From Streptomyces akebiae (GTDB lineage Bacteria > Actinomycetota > Actinomycetes > Streptomycetales > Streptomycetaceae), in assembly GCF_019599145.1 (NCBI RefSeq), contig NZ_CP080647.1, forward strand, positions 992,001 to 1,056,000: a stretch of DNA of 64,000 bases. The letters run 5' to 3'. The position numbers were made by a program, and so were the translations under genes. Every line of letters begins with the position of its first letter. Position 1 is the first letter of the stretch. This document shows positions 54,155-63,189 of this stretch, piece after piece. The notes beneath the pieces are model-generated. The model searched no databases and was not told where the DNA came from. It saw only the letters and a list, made by a program, of their open reading frames with translations.

Positions 54155-54164
54155 CGAGGCGGTG

Positions 54165-54180
54165 GAACGTATTGCGAGGT
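54165..54180 (-). promoter_or_regulatory. Regulon motif half-site g2
   Basis: The reverse strand reads ACCTCGCAATACGTTC; CGCAATACG repeats the left half of the motif 10 bp from site g1, as if two dimers bound side by side. Confidence 0.45.
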
Positions 54181-54361
54181 ACTCTGCCCCCGCCGACGGG
54201 TGCTGTCAACGCTCCCGAGGAACATCTTGGTTTCATTGGTGTATCGCCCACTCAGATGGCTGACAGCCCAGGCCACCGCAGGTCGGCGAGGGTACGGAGG
54301 CGCGTGAGGGCCACCGTGTCGGAAGGCGTCACCGCGCCGCGCGACGGCGGCACATGGCGGC

Positions 54362-55561
54362 TCAGCCCCCGGTCGGCACCGGCTCGTCGTCGCCGTACAG
54401 CCGCTGGTCGTCAGCGGCGAGCAGGTCCAGGGCGGCCAGCGCCAGGTGCAGCTGCGCCGAGGCGGCGGGAATCAGGGGGTCGGTGCCCAGGAGACTCTTG
54501 ATCTGGCGCACCCGGTAACCCACCGAATTGCGGTGCAGATGGAGTTGCGCGGAGACGCTCTGCCTGCTGCCTCTCTCGGCCAGCCAGGCACGCAGTGTCG
54601 CCATCAGCTCCGGACGCTGCCGGATCGGCCCGAGGTGCGCCTCGGCGTAGGCCTCGACCTGCGCACGCGGGAGGGGCAGGAGTACCTGGACAACCCCGCA
54701 GTGGTCGAAGGTGAGCAGCGGGACCCTCCGGATCCGGGCAAGTCCGAGCAGCCTTTCGGCCTCGGTGAAGGACCGGGCCAGGCCCACGGTCGAGTCGGGG
54801 CGGGAACCGCTCGCCGCCATGACGTGGTCGGCGGAGTCGTCGCCGGTCATGAGGCGCAGCCGGTTCCGCAGCCGGTCGAGCACGGCCTCGTCGGGCACCA
54901 CGGTCCACGCGGTGCGCCCCTCCTGCCGCACAGGGTGCTCCAGCCAGGTGAGGGCAGTGGACCAGGCACGCGGGCGGGAGCCGCTGTAGTGCAGTACGGC
55001 ACCGGCCGGCGGTCGCCGCAGATCGATCCCCAGTCCCGCCGCCGCCGCGCACGCCGCGGGGCTCACCGTGCCTGACCGCAGGGCGGCGATGACGTCGGCC
55101 GGCGTGAGCTGCGTCGAGACCTCGGCGGACCCGCCCCCCGCGCGCACGGCGTCGATGAGCAGCGCGGTGACGGCGGCACCTGCCAGCGCCCGCACGCGTG
55201 GATCACCGGGACCCATGGTCAGCAGCACGCCGGCCACCGTCGTCCCCGCTCGCACGGGCAGCGCCGTGGCCCGCAGCCCGTCCAGCGTGTCGACGGCCGG
55301 TCCGCTCACGTCGGCGAGCACGCCGTCCGCCACCGCGGCCGGTACTCCCGTGCCGCCGTCGGTGGTCGCCAGCGGCGCGCCGTCAGCGGACAGCAGCCGC
55401 ACCTGTCGGCCGGTCGCCCGGCGAAGCGCGTGCAGGACGTCCGAGCGGGCGGCGCCGGCGAGCACGGCCTCGGTCAGCTCCCGCTCCAGCACGGCAGGTG
55501 AGGCTTCCGGCCCCGGTCCTTCCCGGGCCGGTTCCGACCGTGCCCCGGCGATGGTTCCCAT
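54362..55561 (-). CDS. PucR-family transcriptional regulator
   Basis: The protein has 399 residues from the ATG at 55561, 10 bp after the ALDH stop. Its N-terminal sensory segment (about 30-200) precedes a GGDEF-like linker and the C-terminal HTH_30 (QSVSAQLHLHRNSVGYRVRQ, IKSLLG). PucR proteins often switch purine or other nitrogen-compound catabolism on in response to pathway intermediates. Co-transcribed with ALDH, it may control the amidohydrolase/BMP-importer region or the ALDH unit itself. Confidence 0.86.
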   Translation of the reverse strand: MGTIAGARSEPAREGPGPEASPAVLERELTEAVLAGAARSDVLHALRRATGRQVRLLSADGAPLATTDGGTGVPAAVADGVLADVSGPAVDTLDGLRATALPVRAGTTVAGVLLTMGPGDPRVRALAGAAVTALLIDAVRAGGGSAEVSTQLTPADVIAALRSGTVSPAACAAAAGLGIDLRRPPAGAVLHYSGSRPRAWSTALTWLEHPVRQEGRTAWTVVPDEAVLDRLRNRLRLMTGDDSADHVMAASGSRPDSTVGLARSFTEAERLLGLARIRRVPLLTFDHCGVVQVLLPLPRAQVEAYAEAHLGPIRQRPELMATLRAWLAERGSRQSVSAQLHLHRNSVGYRVRQIKSLLGTDPLIPAASAQLHLALAALDLLAADDQRLYGDDEPVPTGG

Positions 55562-55571
55562 GGTGTCGGTC

Positions 55572-57020
55572 TCACCGGGCCAGCAGCCGGATGGCCACGC
55601 CCTTCTCCTGGGTGTACTCGCGCAGCGCCGCGTACCCGCCGCCCCGGCTGAAGCCACTGTCCTTCTGCATGTTGAAGGGGAAGCCGATGACTCCCGCGTC
55701 GTGGAACTGGTTGACCGCCACCTGCCCGGAGCGGACGTCCTTCGCCAGCCGCAACGCCCGGGAGATGTCGTTGGTCCAGATGCAGGCCAGCAGGCCGAAG
55801 TCCGTCGCGTTCATCAACCCGGTCGCCTCGGCGGTGTCGCGGAACGACTGCACGGCCAGCACAGGGCCGAACACCTCCTCCCGGGCGACGCGCATGCCCG
55901 CGTCCACCCGGTCGTACACGGTCGGCGGGACGAACCACCCGTCGCCGGTGGGCCTGCCACCGGTGACCAGCCGCGCCCCCTCGCGAGGCGCGTCCTCGAG
56001 GAAGCCGCTGACGCGCGCGAACTGCGCGGCACTGACCAGCGGCCCCATGTCCAGGTCGGCTTCCCAGGGCCCGGTCTTGACGTCGGCCATGCCGACGGCG
56101 ACCCGCTCCACGACCTCGTCGTGCACCGAGGCCTCCACGAGCAGCCGGGAACCGGCGTAGCAGTTCTGCCCCGCGTTCTCGGTGATCGAGGCGACGATCG
56201 CGGGGATCGCCGTGTCGAGGTCGGCGTCGGCGAAGACCACGTTCGGCGACTTGCCGCCGAGTTCCAGTTTCACCGGGACGAGGTTCTGTGCGGCGGCCGC
56301 CATGATCGCCCGCCCAGTGGCGGTGGAGCCGACGAAGCTGATGTGGTCGACACCCGGGTGGGTGGTGAGTGCGACGCCCGCCTCGGGGCCGAGCCCCGCG
56401 ACGACGTTGATCACGCCCGGCGGGAAGCCGGCACGGCGGGCGAGTTCTACGAGGGCGAACGGCGCCAGCGGCGCGATCTCGGACGGCTTGAGGACGACCG
56501 TGTTGCCCGCGGCGAGAGCCGGCGCGACGTTCGCGGCGGTGAGCACCGCGGGAACGTTCCACGGGATGACGACGGCGCACACGCCGTACGGCTCGTGCAC
56601 CGTGTAGCCCAGGTATTCGGGGCTGCGCGTCGGCAGCGTGACTCCGGTGAGCTTGTCGGCCGCGCCGGCGAAGTAGTCGACGATGCCGTGCGCGATGTAG
56701 ATGTTCGTCCGGCCCCCCGACAGGGGCTTGCCCACGTCCTGGGCCTCGACGGCCGCGAGGGCCTCGACCTCGGCGATGACGAGGTCGGCCCACCGCCTGA
56801 TGAGCGCTCCGCGCTCGCTCGGGTTGGTCGCCGCCCAGGCGGGGAAGGCGCGGCGCGCCGCGCCCACCGCGTCGTCGACGTCGGCCGCGCCCGCCCGGGC
56901 CACCTGGGTGATCACCTGCCGGGTCGCCGGATCGAGGACATCGAGGGTGTCGCCGTCGCGGGCCTCGACCCACTCGCCGTCGATGAAGTGCTGGGAAGAA
57001 GGGAAGTCAACAGCCGCCAT
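55572..57020 (-). CDS. NAD(P)-dependent aldehyde dehydrogenase
   Basis: This 482-residue enzyme has the full ALDH signature. NPWN-type VVIPWNVPAVLT and cofactor Lys in NTVVLKPSEIAP are present. FVGSTATGRAI follows, the general-base Glu is in KLELGGKSPN, and the catalytic Cys is in ENAGQNCYAGSRLLV. EVFGPVLAV and GFPFNMQKDSGFSR close the barrel. It oxidises an aldehyde to an acid. It is divergent from the alcohol dehydrogenase with 73 bp between them and regulon site h in the middle, so the two probably act in sequence (alcohol to aldehyde to acid). Confidence 0.94.
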   Translation of the reverse strand: MAAVDFPSSQHFIDGEWVEARDGDTLDVLDPATRQVITQVARAGAADVDDAVGAARRAFPAWAATNPSERGALIRRWADLVIAEVEALAAVEAQDVGKPLSGGRTNIYIAHGIVDYFAGAADKLTGVTLPTRSPEYLGYTVHEPYGVCAVVIPWNVPAVLTAANVAPALAAGNTVVLKPSEIAPLAPFALVELARRAGFPPGVINVVAGLGPEAGVALTTHPGVDHISFVGSTATGRAIMAAAAQNLVPVKLELGGKSPNVVFADADLDTAIPAIVASITENAGQNCYAGSRLLVEASVHDEVVERVAVGMADVKTGPWEADLDMGPLVSAAQFARVSGFLEDAPREGARLVTGGRPTGDGWFVPPTVYDRVDAGMRVAREEVFGPVLAVQSFRDTAEATGLMNATDFGLLACIWTNDISRALRLAKDVRSGQVAVNQFHDAGVIGFPFNMQKDSGFSRGGGYAALREYTQEKGVAIRLLAR

Positions 57021-57057
57021 GGGGGGAACCTTGACCGACCTTGTCCCACATGTCAAT

Positions 57058-57073
57058 ATGCGGTCTCGCTTTG
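57058..57073 (-). promoter_or_regulatory. Regulon motif, site h (ALDH/ADH divergent promoters)
   Basis: The reverse strand reads CAAAGCGAGACCGCAT, close to consensus. It sits between the ALDH start (57020) and the ADH start (57094) and can affect both. Confidence 0.58.
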
Positions 57074-57093
57074 TGATGCATAGAGGAGGCCCT

Positions 57094-58176
57094 GTGCGTG
57101 CCACCGCCGCTCTGCTGGAGCAGCCCGGACAGCCGTTCGTCCTGACCCAGGTGGAACTGGAGGACCCTCGCCCCGACGAGGTCCTCGTCCGTGTCGCCGC
57201 CGTCGGCATCTGCGGTACCGACCTCGAGTTCGCCACCTTCTTCCCCACGCCCGCGCTGCTCGGGCACGAAGGGTCGGGTGTCGTCGAGAAGGTCGGCGCG
57301 CACGTCACCTCCGTGCGTCCGGGCGACCACGTCGCCATGTCCTTCGCGTCGTGCGGCACGTGCGCGCTGTGCCGCACCGGCTCGCCCGCCTACTGCCGCG
57401 GCTTCGACGCGGTGAACTTCTCCGGCCGAAGGCCCGACGGCTCCACCGCGGTGACCCACGAGGGGCGGGAGGTCAATGCCCACTTCCTCGGCCAGTCGTC
57501 CTTCGCCAGTCACGTCGTCGCACCGGAGCGGGCGGTCGTCAGGATCGACCCGTCACTGGACCTGCTGCGGGCCGGCCCCTTCGGCTGCGGCTTCCAGACC
57601 GGAGCCGGTGGCGTGCTCAACGTGCTGCAGCCGCGTCCCGGCTCGTCGATCGCGGTGTTCGGGGCAGGGGCTGTCGGCGTGGCCGCCCTCATCGCCGCCG
57701 GGTTGAGCGGCTGCGACGTCGTCACCGCCGTCGACGTGAACCCGGCCAAGCTCGAGGCGGCCCGCGGCTTCGGAGCCACACACACCGTCGACTCCTCGGT
57801 CGGGAACACCGCCGAGCAGCTGGCGGCCCTCGTCCCCGAGGGGTTCGACTTCGTGATCGACACCACCGGGCGGGAGGACGTCCTGCGCACCGCCGTGGAG
57901 GCTCTCGGGCCGCTCGGTCGCGCCGGTGTCATCGGTATCGGCCCCAGCGAGTCGATGAGCTTCGAGTGGCGCAGCATCCTCAACGGGCGCACCGTCACCG
58001 GCATCATCGGCGGGTCCAGCCTGCCGCAGCTGTTCCTGCCGCAACTGCTCGACCTCAACGCCAAGGGCCGTTTCCCGGTGGAGAAGATGATCACCTACTT
58101 CCCGTTCGAGCAGATCAACGAGGCCGTCGCAGCGGTCCGGTCCGGTTCGGTCGGCAAAGCCGTGCTGGCCTTCTGA
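57094..58176 (+). CDS. Zinc-dependent alcohol dehydrogenase (MDR family)
   Basis: The protein has 360 residues. GTG 57094 is preferred over the ATG at 57076 because GAGGAGG lies between the two. Catalytic zinc ligands are in GICGTDLEF and LLGHEGSG; the structural zinc loop is SCGTCALCRTGSPAYC. The nucleotide fold is IAVFGAGAVGVAAL. It oxidises a primary or aryl alcohol and is followed 131 bp later by the P450 fusion. Confidence 0.93.
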   Translation: MRATAALLEQPGQPFVLTQVELEDPRPDEVLVRVAAVGICGTDLEFATFFPTPALLGHEGSGVVEKVGAHVTSVRPGDHVAMSFASCGTCALCRTGSPAYCRGFDAVNFSGRRPDGSTAVTHEGREVNAHFLGQSSFASHVVAPERAVVRIDPSLDLLRAGPFGCGFQTGAGGVLNVLQPRPGSSIAVFGAGAVGVAALIAAGLSGCDVVTAVDVNPAKLEAARGFGATHTVDSSVGNTAEQLAALVPEGFDFVIDTTGREDVLRTAVEALGPLGRAGVIGIGPSESMSFEWRSILNGRTVTGIIGGSSLPQLFLPQLLDLNAKGRFPVEKMITYFPFEQINEAVAAVRSGSVGKAVLAF

Positions 58177-58307
58177 GCATCGCCCACGGGACGTTGTCGC
58201 AGGCGGCGCGACACCTTAGGGTGGCCGACGCCGATGAGGCACCCGGCATCCGGTGGCGCGGCCGGACAACACCGCGCACAGGTCCGAGCACGTGGAGCGT
58301 GCCCACC

Positions 58308-60521
58308 ATGTCCGCCGACTTCGACATCGACATCGACTTCGATCACCACTCCGACGAGGCCAACGCCGACCCGGTCGCCTACTACGCGCGCTTCCGAGAG
58401 GCCTGCCCGGTAGGCCGCTCCGCGGCACACGGCGGCTTCCACTACACGACGCGATACGCCGACGTGGCCCGAATCGCCCGCGACGACGAGACGTTCTCCT
58501 CGGCCCGCAGCGACCACGGTGGTCAAGGAGTCGGCATCGTCATCCCCAAGGGACCCGGGCTGGAGCAGTACCCGATCGAGCTCGACCCGCCGAGTTCCAC
58601 CGCGTACCGGAAACTGATCAACCCGCTGCTGACCCCCGAGGCGGTCGAGCATCTGGTCCCCATGATCGAGCGCCACGCCGCCCGCGTCGTGGACGACTTC
58701 GTCGAGCTCGGTTCCTGCGACCTCGTCCGCGACCTCACCAATCCGCTGCCGGCCGCGGTGACCCTGGACTGGCTGGGTTTCCCCGAGGAGGACTGGGCCA
58801 GGCTGGCCGGGCCGATCCACGACATCTTCGCCGCCCCGGCCGGCAGCGAGCGCGCCGCGCGGGGGGCCGCAGGACTGGCCTACATGGACCGGCGGATCCG
58901 CGAGCTGATCGCCGAGCGCCGGTCCGAGCCGAGGTCCGACGGGGTCAGCACGCTGGTGGCCGGCCGGCGCGACGACGGCGGCGAGTTCGGCGAGGACGAA
59001 CTGGTGTCGGTGATCGGCCTGCTCATCGCCGGCGGCGTCGACACCACCACCTCCCTGACGGGATCGACCCTCGTCCACCTCGCTCGCCACCCCGAGCAGC
59101 GCCAGAAGCTGATCGAATCCCCCGGCCTGCTGGACACCGCGACCGAGGAGTTCCTCCGCGCGTTCGCCCCGTCGCAGTCGATGGCCCGCACGGTCACCCG
59201 GGACACGGAGGTCGGCGGCTGCCCGATGCACGCGGGCGACCGGGTGCTGATCCCATGGGTCGCCGCCAACCACGACCCCGCCGTGTTCCCCGACCCCGAG
59301 CAGGTACGACTGGACCGCGACGCCGGCCGGCACCTCAGTTTCGGGATCGGGTCGCACCGGTGCGTCGGCGCGCACCTCGCCCGGGCCATGTTCCGCGCGA
59401 TGATGACCCAGGTCCTGACCAGGCTGCCCGACTACCGGGTGATCGAGGAGGGGCTCGTTCCCTACCCGACACGCGGCAACCAGTCCGGCTGGGACGCGGT
59501 CCCGGCGGTCTTCACGCCCGGTGCCCGAGCGACCGCGGCGACCGGCTCGATCCGGGCGCTGACCACACCCACTCCGCTGCGGGTCACCGAGGTCCGCGCA
59601 GCGGCCGACGGCGTCGTCGCCGTCGACCTCGGCCTGCCGGACGGCGGCGAACTGCCCGGGTGGCGGCCCGGCGCGCACGTCGAGCTGCGTCTGCCCTCGG
59701 GCAGGCTGCGCCAGTACTCGCTGTGCGGCGACCCCGCCGACGCCACGACCTGGCGCATCGGCGTCCTTCACGAGCCGCAGGGCCGGGGCGGATCGGTCGA
59801 ACTCCATGAACTCGCCCGGCCCGGAGCCATCTTCTCGGTACGCGGACCGCGCAACCACTTCCCGCTGCTGCGGGCGCCGTCGTATCTGTTCATCGCCGGC
59901 GGCATCGGTGTCACACCGATCCTCGCCATGGTCCGCGAGGCCGCCGGACGCGGCACGCCCTTCACCGTCGTGTACGGCGGCCGCACCCGCTCGACGATGG
60001 CATTCGCAGACGAACTCGCCGCCATCGCCGGCGACGCGCTCACCCTGCTCCCACAGGACGAGGCCGGACTGCCGGATCTCCCCCGGCTGTTGGGCGGGCT
60101 GGCCCCGGACACCGCCGTCTACGCGTGCGGGCCGGCGCCGATGCTGGCGGCGGTCGAACAGGAATGCGCCCGACTGGACCTCACCGACCGGCTGCACCTG
60201 GAGCGCTTCGCCGACGGCGACGCCCCGGAGACCACGTTCGACGCCGCTGAGAACCGGGCCTTCGAGGTCCAGCTCGCGCGCACGGGAGTCACGCTCACCG
60301 TGCCGGCCGACCGCCGCCTCATCGAGGTCCTGCGCGATGCCGTCAGCGGTCTGTCCTACGACTGCGAGAAGGGATACTGCGGCGCCTGCGAGACGCGTGT
60401 CCTCGCCGGGACACCCGAACACCGCGACTCCGTGCTCAGCGACGAGGAACGTCTCGCCGGGCGCACGATGATGATCTGCGTCGGCCGCTGCCAGGGCGAT
60501 CGGCTCGTCATCGACCTCTGA
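58308..60521 (+). CDS. Self-sufficient cytochrome P450-reductase-ferredoxin fusion (CYP116B-like)
   Basis: This 737-residue single-chain monooxygenase has a P450 domain (about 1-400) with the I-helix motif LLIAGGVDTTTS, ExxR-type EFLRAF and haem loop SFGIGSHRCVGAHLA (Cys 352). Next comes a phthalate-dioxygenase-reductase-like FMN/NADH domain (about 415-645; QYSLCGDP, FIAGGIGVTPILAM, VYACGPAPML). Last is a plant-type 2Fe-2S domain (CEKGYCGAC plus MMICVGRC; Cys 686, 691, 694 and about 724). Such enzymes oxidise small aromatics and ethers from NAD(P)H without partners. It runs with the ADH and ALDH genes, which could process its products. Confidence 0.94.
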   Translation: MSADFDIDIDFDHHSDEANADPVAYYARFREACPVGRSAAHGGFHYTTRYADVARIARDDETFSSARSDHGGQGVGIVIPKGPGLEQYPIELDPPSSTAYRKLINPLLTPEAVEHLVPMIERHAARVVDDFVELGSCDLVRDLTNPLPAAVTLDWLGFPEEDWARLAGPIHDIFAAPAGSERAARGAAGLAYMDRRIRELIAERRSEPRSDGVSTLVAGRRDDGGEFGEDELVSVIGLLIAGGVDTTTSLTGSTLVHLARHPEQRQKLIESPGLLDTATEEFLRAFAPSQSMARTVTRDTEVGGCPMHAGDRVLIPWVAANHDPAVFPDPEQVRLDRDAGRHLSFGIGSHRCVGAHLARAMFRAMMTQVLTRLPDYRVIEEGLVPYPTRGNQSGWDAVPAVFTPGARATAATGSIRALTTPTPLRVTEVRAAADGVVAVDLGLPDGGELPGWRPGAHVELRLPSGRLRQYSLCGDPADATTWRIGVLHEPQGRGGSVELHELARPGAIFSVRGPRNHFPLLRAPSYLFIAGGIGVTPILAMVREAAGRGTPFTVVYGGRTRSTMAFADELAAIAGDALTLLPQDEAGLPDLPRLLGGLAPDTAVYACGPAPMLAAVEQECARLDLTDRLHLERFADGDAPETTFDAAENRAFEVQLARTGVTLTVPADRRLIEVLRDAVSGLSYDCEKGYCGACETRVLAGTPEHRDSVLSDEERLAGRTMMICVGRCQGDRLVIDL

Positions 60522-60613
60522 GAGCGGGCCGGGCGGGCGCGTCCACCGGCCGCCCGGGCCGACGATCACGTCGTACGCCACCACCGCCGCGCGCAGCGCC
60601 TCCAGGCACGACG

Positions 60614-60646
60614 ATGGGCCCCGTCCGAAGACCGGACGGGGCCCAT
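60614..60646 (+). terminator. 14-bp stem terminator after the P450 fusion
   Basis: ATGGGCCCCGTCCG and CGGACGGGGCCCAT pair perfectly around AAGAC and are followed by ACTCGTT. Confidence 0.85.
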
Positions 60647-60686
60647 ACTCGTTGCACCTCATCCCTTTTTCCGAGATGACGTATTG

Positions 60687-60702
60687 CAATACGAGACGCT
60701 TT
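60687..60702 (+). promoter_or_regulatory. Regulon motif, site i (acetamidase)
   Basis: CAATACGAGACGCTTT continues from a perfect GTATTGCAATAC palindrome (60681-60692), about 80 bp before the acetamidase/formamidase start. Confidence 0.68.
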
Positions 60703-60784
60703 TACCGTGCCGCCCCAGAGGTGAAACACCACGGCAACAGAGCGTTCCTAGCGTCGGGTCATCGCTTACAGAAGAAGGTGGGCC

Positions 60785-61927
60785 ATGACCGTGACCGACT
60801 CGCCCCTGCTCGACGTTGCCGCGACCGGCTTCCCGATCCTCCAGCCCCATCACGGAGTGATCGCCTCGACGACCTACGTCCCAGCCACGTCCGGGAACAC
60901 CCTGTGGGGTCGCCTTCCGTGCGAGGCGGACTCACCGTGCGCGGTCGTGCAACCGGGCTCCGTCATCACGGTCGACACGATCAGCCACGAGGGAGTTCTG
61001 GAGGACCAGGGCCGCAACCCGCGTGAGTTCTTCGGCCGTTACGGCGTCAGCGGCAGCCATGTGCTCGACGACGCCCAGCAGGTGGCGGACTCGGGCATGC
61101 CGCACGACTTCGACGACGACGGGCCGCACCTCGTCACCGGGCCGATCGCCGTGGCCGGCGCCCGGCCGGGCGATCTGCTCGCCGTGACCGTCCTCGACCT
61201 CACCCCGCGGGTCCCGTACGGCCTGGTCTCCGCACGCCACGGCTTCGGCGCACTCCCTGGCGAGATGCCGTCGCTGCCCGGCCCCGTGGTCACCTTCGCG
61301 ACGGCACATGTGGATCGCCACGGTGCGTGGGGGAGGATAGCCGTCGACCCGTCGGACTCCGCCCGCGGCTCACTGCGCTTCCCGCTACGGCCGTTCCTCG
61401 GCGTCATGGGCGTGGCGGTGCCCGGGGAAGAGCGACCGCACTCGGTCCCGCCGGGGCGCCACGGGGGCAACATCGATGTGTCCCTGCTGGGCGAGGGCGC
61501 CACGCTGTTCCTTCCAGTGCAGGTCGACGACGCGCTGGTCTACTTCGGAGATCCCCACTTCGCGCAGGGTGATGGCGAGGTCGCCCTGACAGCGTTCGAG
61601 GCGTCGCTGCGCGCCACCGTGAAGCTCGAAGTGGTACCGGGTGGTGCGGCGCTGCGCCCCGGCCACGGCCGCGTCGCCCCGTTCGCCGAGACGGACGACT
61701 ACCTCGTGCCGATCGGTCTGGACGAGGACCTGAACGAGGCGATGCGCGACTGCGTGCGTTGCGCGCTGGACCTGCTCGCGACCGACTACGGCATCGACCG
61801 CCACCTGGCGATGGCGTACCTCAGCGCGGCAGGCGACTTCGCCGTCTCCCAAGTCGTCGATGGCGTGAAGGGTGTTCACGGGAAGATCCGCAAGTCGGAC
61901 TTCCGCGAGGTCTGCCGACCGCGCTGA
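60785..61927 (+). CDS. Acetamidase/formamidase family amidase
   Basis: This 380-residue protein follows a GAAGGTGGG ribosome site. Family segments include GSVITVDTISHEGVLED, HLVTGPIAVAGARPGDLLAV, PGRHGGNIDVSLLGEGATLF and VYFGDPHFAQGDGEVALTAF. These enzymes release ammonia from formamide, acetamide or larger amides. With regulon site i upstream, it may clear an amide side product of the ring-degradation pathway (inference). Confidence 0.9.
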   Translation: MTVTDSPLLDVAATGFPILQPHHGVIASTTYVPATSGNTLWGRLPCEADSPCAVVQPGSVITVDTISHEGVLEDQGRNPREFFGRYGVSGSHVLDDAQQVADSGMPHDFDDDGPHLVTGPIAVAGARPGDLLAVTVLDLTPRVPYGLVSARHGFGALPGEMPSLPGPVVTFATAHVDRHGAWGRIAVDPSDSARGSLRFPLRPFLGVMGVAVPGEERPHSVPPGRHGGNIDVSLLGEGATLFLPVQVDDALVYFGDPHFAQGDGEVALTAFEASLRATVKLEVVPGGAALRPGHGRVAPFAETDDYLVPIGLDEDLNEAMRDCVRCALDLLATDYGIDRHLAMAYLSAAGDFAVSQVVDGVKGVHGKIRKSDFREVCRPR

Positions 61928-61981
61928 CCGGCAGGCTGCGCCGATGTCCGCCCCGCTATGGAAGGGCACCGGGGCAGCGGT

Positions 61982-62596
61982 TCAGGCCCACGAGCAGAGG
62001 GCCATGGGCCACACACACGCGGCGACCGCGGCCAGGATCTGGGCGCAGGCCGGGCCCAGGGACCGCACCGCCGCCCCGTACTCGCTCCCGTCCTGATCCC
62101 CGGATGCCACTGCGCACGCAGTCGCCAGTGCGGTCAGTGCGACGGAGCGATCATCAGCCCCACTGCGCAGAGACCGGACCGCGGCACCCCGTCGCTCCCC
62201 GCACAGGACGTCGTAGCGACGAGCCGACGCGGTCGGCAATGGCAACCGCCGCGGCCTGCGGACAAGGACGCCGTCAGTGATCAACCCGGCCGCGAGACGC
62301 TTGTGCGCGCCGGCACTCAGGATCATGACCCACTGCGATGCCGTACGCGGCCTGCGCGACGACTGGATCCGTGCGAGAACCTCGCCGAGTACGCGGTCAC
62401 GCGGCTGTGCGGCGCGGACGGCGACTATATGTCCGTCAACAGCGTGGATGCAGCCGTCCAGAGCCAGTTCCATCAGCATCGCACCGCTCAGGCCGAAGTC
62501 GAGACCAGTGCGATAGCCGGGAACACGCCCCTGTCCGTCCAGGTACACGGCCAGCATGAACTCGCCCGCAAGAGTCGTTCTGGAACCTGCCTTCAT
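61982..62596 (-). CDS. GPP34 (GOLPH3)-family protein
   Basis: The protein has 204 residues from the ATG at 62596 (GGGGAG upstream). TTLAGEFMLAVYLDGQGRVP and LDFGLSGAMLMELALDGCIH match the first helices of the GPP34 fold, followed by VLARIQSSRRPRTASQWV. In eukaryotes the fold binds phosphoinositides; actinomycetes carry many paralogues of unknown role. The C-terminus is hydrophobic and Ala-rich. It is not clearly part of the catabolic clusters. Confidence 0.8.
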   Translation of the reverse strand: MKAGSRTTLAGEFMLAVYLDGQGRVPGYRTGLDFGLSGAMLMELALDGCIHAVDGHIVAVRAAQPRDRVLGEVLARIQSSRRPRTASQWVMILSAGAHKRLAAGLITDGVLVRRPRRLPLPTASARRYDVLCGERRGAAVRSLRSGADDRSVALTALATACAVASGDQDGSEYGAAVRSLGPACAQILAAVAACVWPMALCSWA

Positions 62597-63189
62597 TCCC
62601 GATCTCCCCTTCGCGGCGCGTCGGCTTGGACTTCCGGATGCTTCCGAATCTGGCGTCGCCCCAGATCCCGGAGGGTCAGACACAGCACTATGGAGGTCAC
62701 ACACCATCTCGTCAATGCAAGACGCCGTCCCGGTATACAGAACGCTCCTGGAAACAGACTGCAGACCTTCACGCAGGAGTCGCCCCATGTGGTGAGACGG
62801 CTTCAGCACTTGATACAGGGCTGCACGCAGGAAACGCGGGGCGGCCCGTGGACGAACGCCGCACGCTTCCCGTCTCCCGACTCCGACCGCTGCGTAACGC
62901 CGAGTCCGACCCGTCCGAGGACCTCATCGGTCAAGACGTCCTTCGCAGGGAGGACATCGCCGTCCCGGAGGTCAGGGGTGGCGGGGACCCGACGTAGGGG
63001 GCGTCTGTGTTGGCGGGGGCAGGGGCGTCGCGGCGTCCACTGGGCGGGCACGGCCGCCCCGCCGCTCACGCCGTCCCGACGGCACGCAGGCGCGTGGGTG
63101 TCCGCGGTCTCGCGGGAGGGCTCTGTCGCGCCCCGCCCGGCCGGCCCTGCGGCCCGGCAACCGTCTGGAACGAAAGGACTCGCCTCAGC
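62597..63189. other. About 590 bp with no recognisable gene
   Basis: Frames here are short and GC-driven. A forward segment near 62870-62995 (LRNAESDPSEDLIGQDVLRR) looks faintly protein-like but has no start or family match. The region separates the GPP34 gene from the broken thioesterase. Confidence 0.5.

Noticed and set aside
58095..60689. 864-codon reverse open frame over the P450 fusion
   Set aside because: It lacks any recognisable motif and covers a fully conserved P450-reductase-ferredoxin gene on the other strand.
61928..61981. Hairpin of GGCCC/GGGCC repeats after the acetamidase gene
   Set aside because: Pairing is short and interrupted, too weak to call a terminator.
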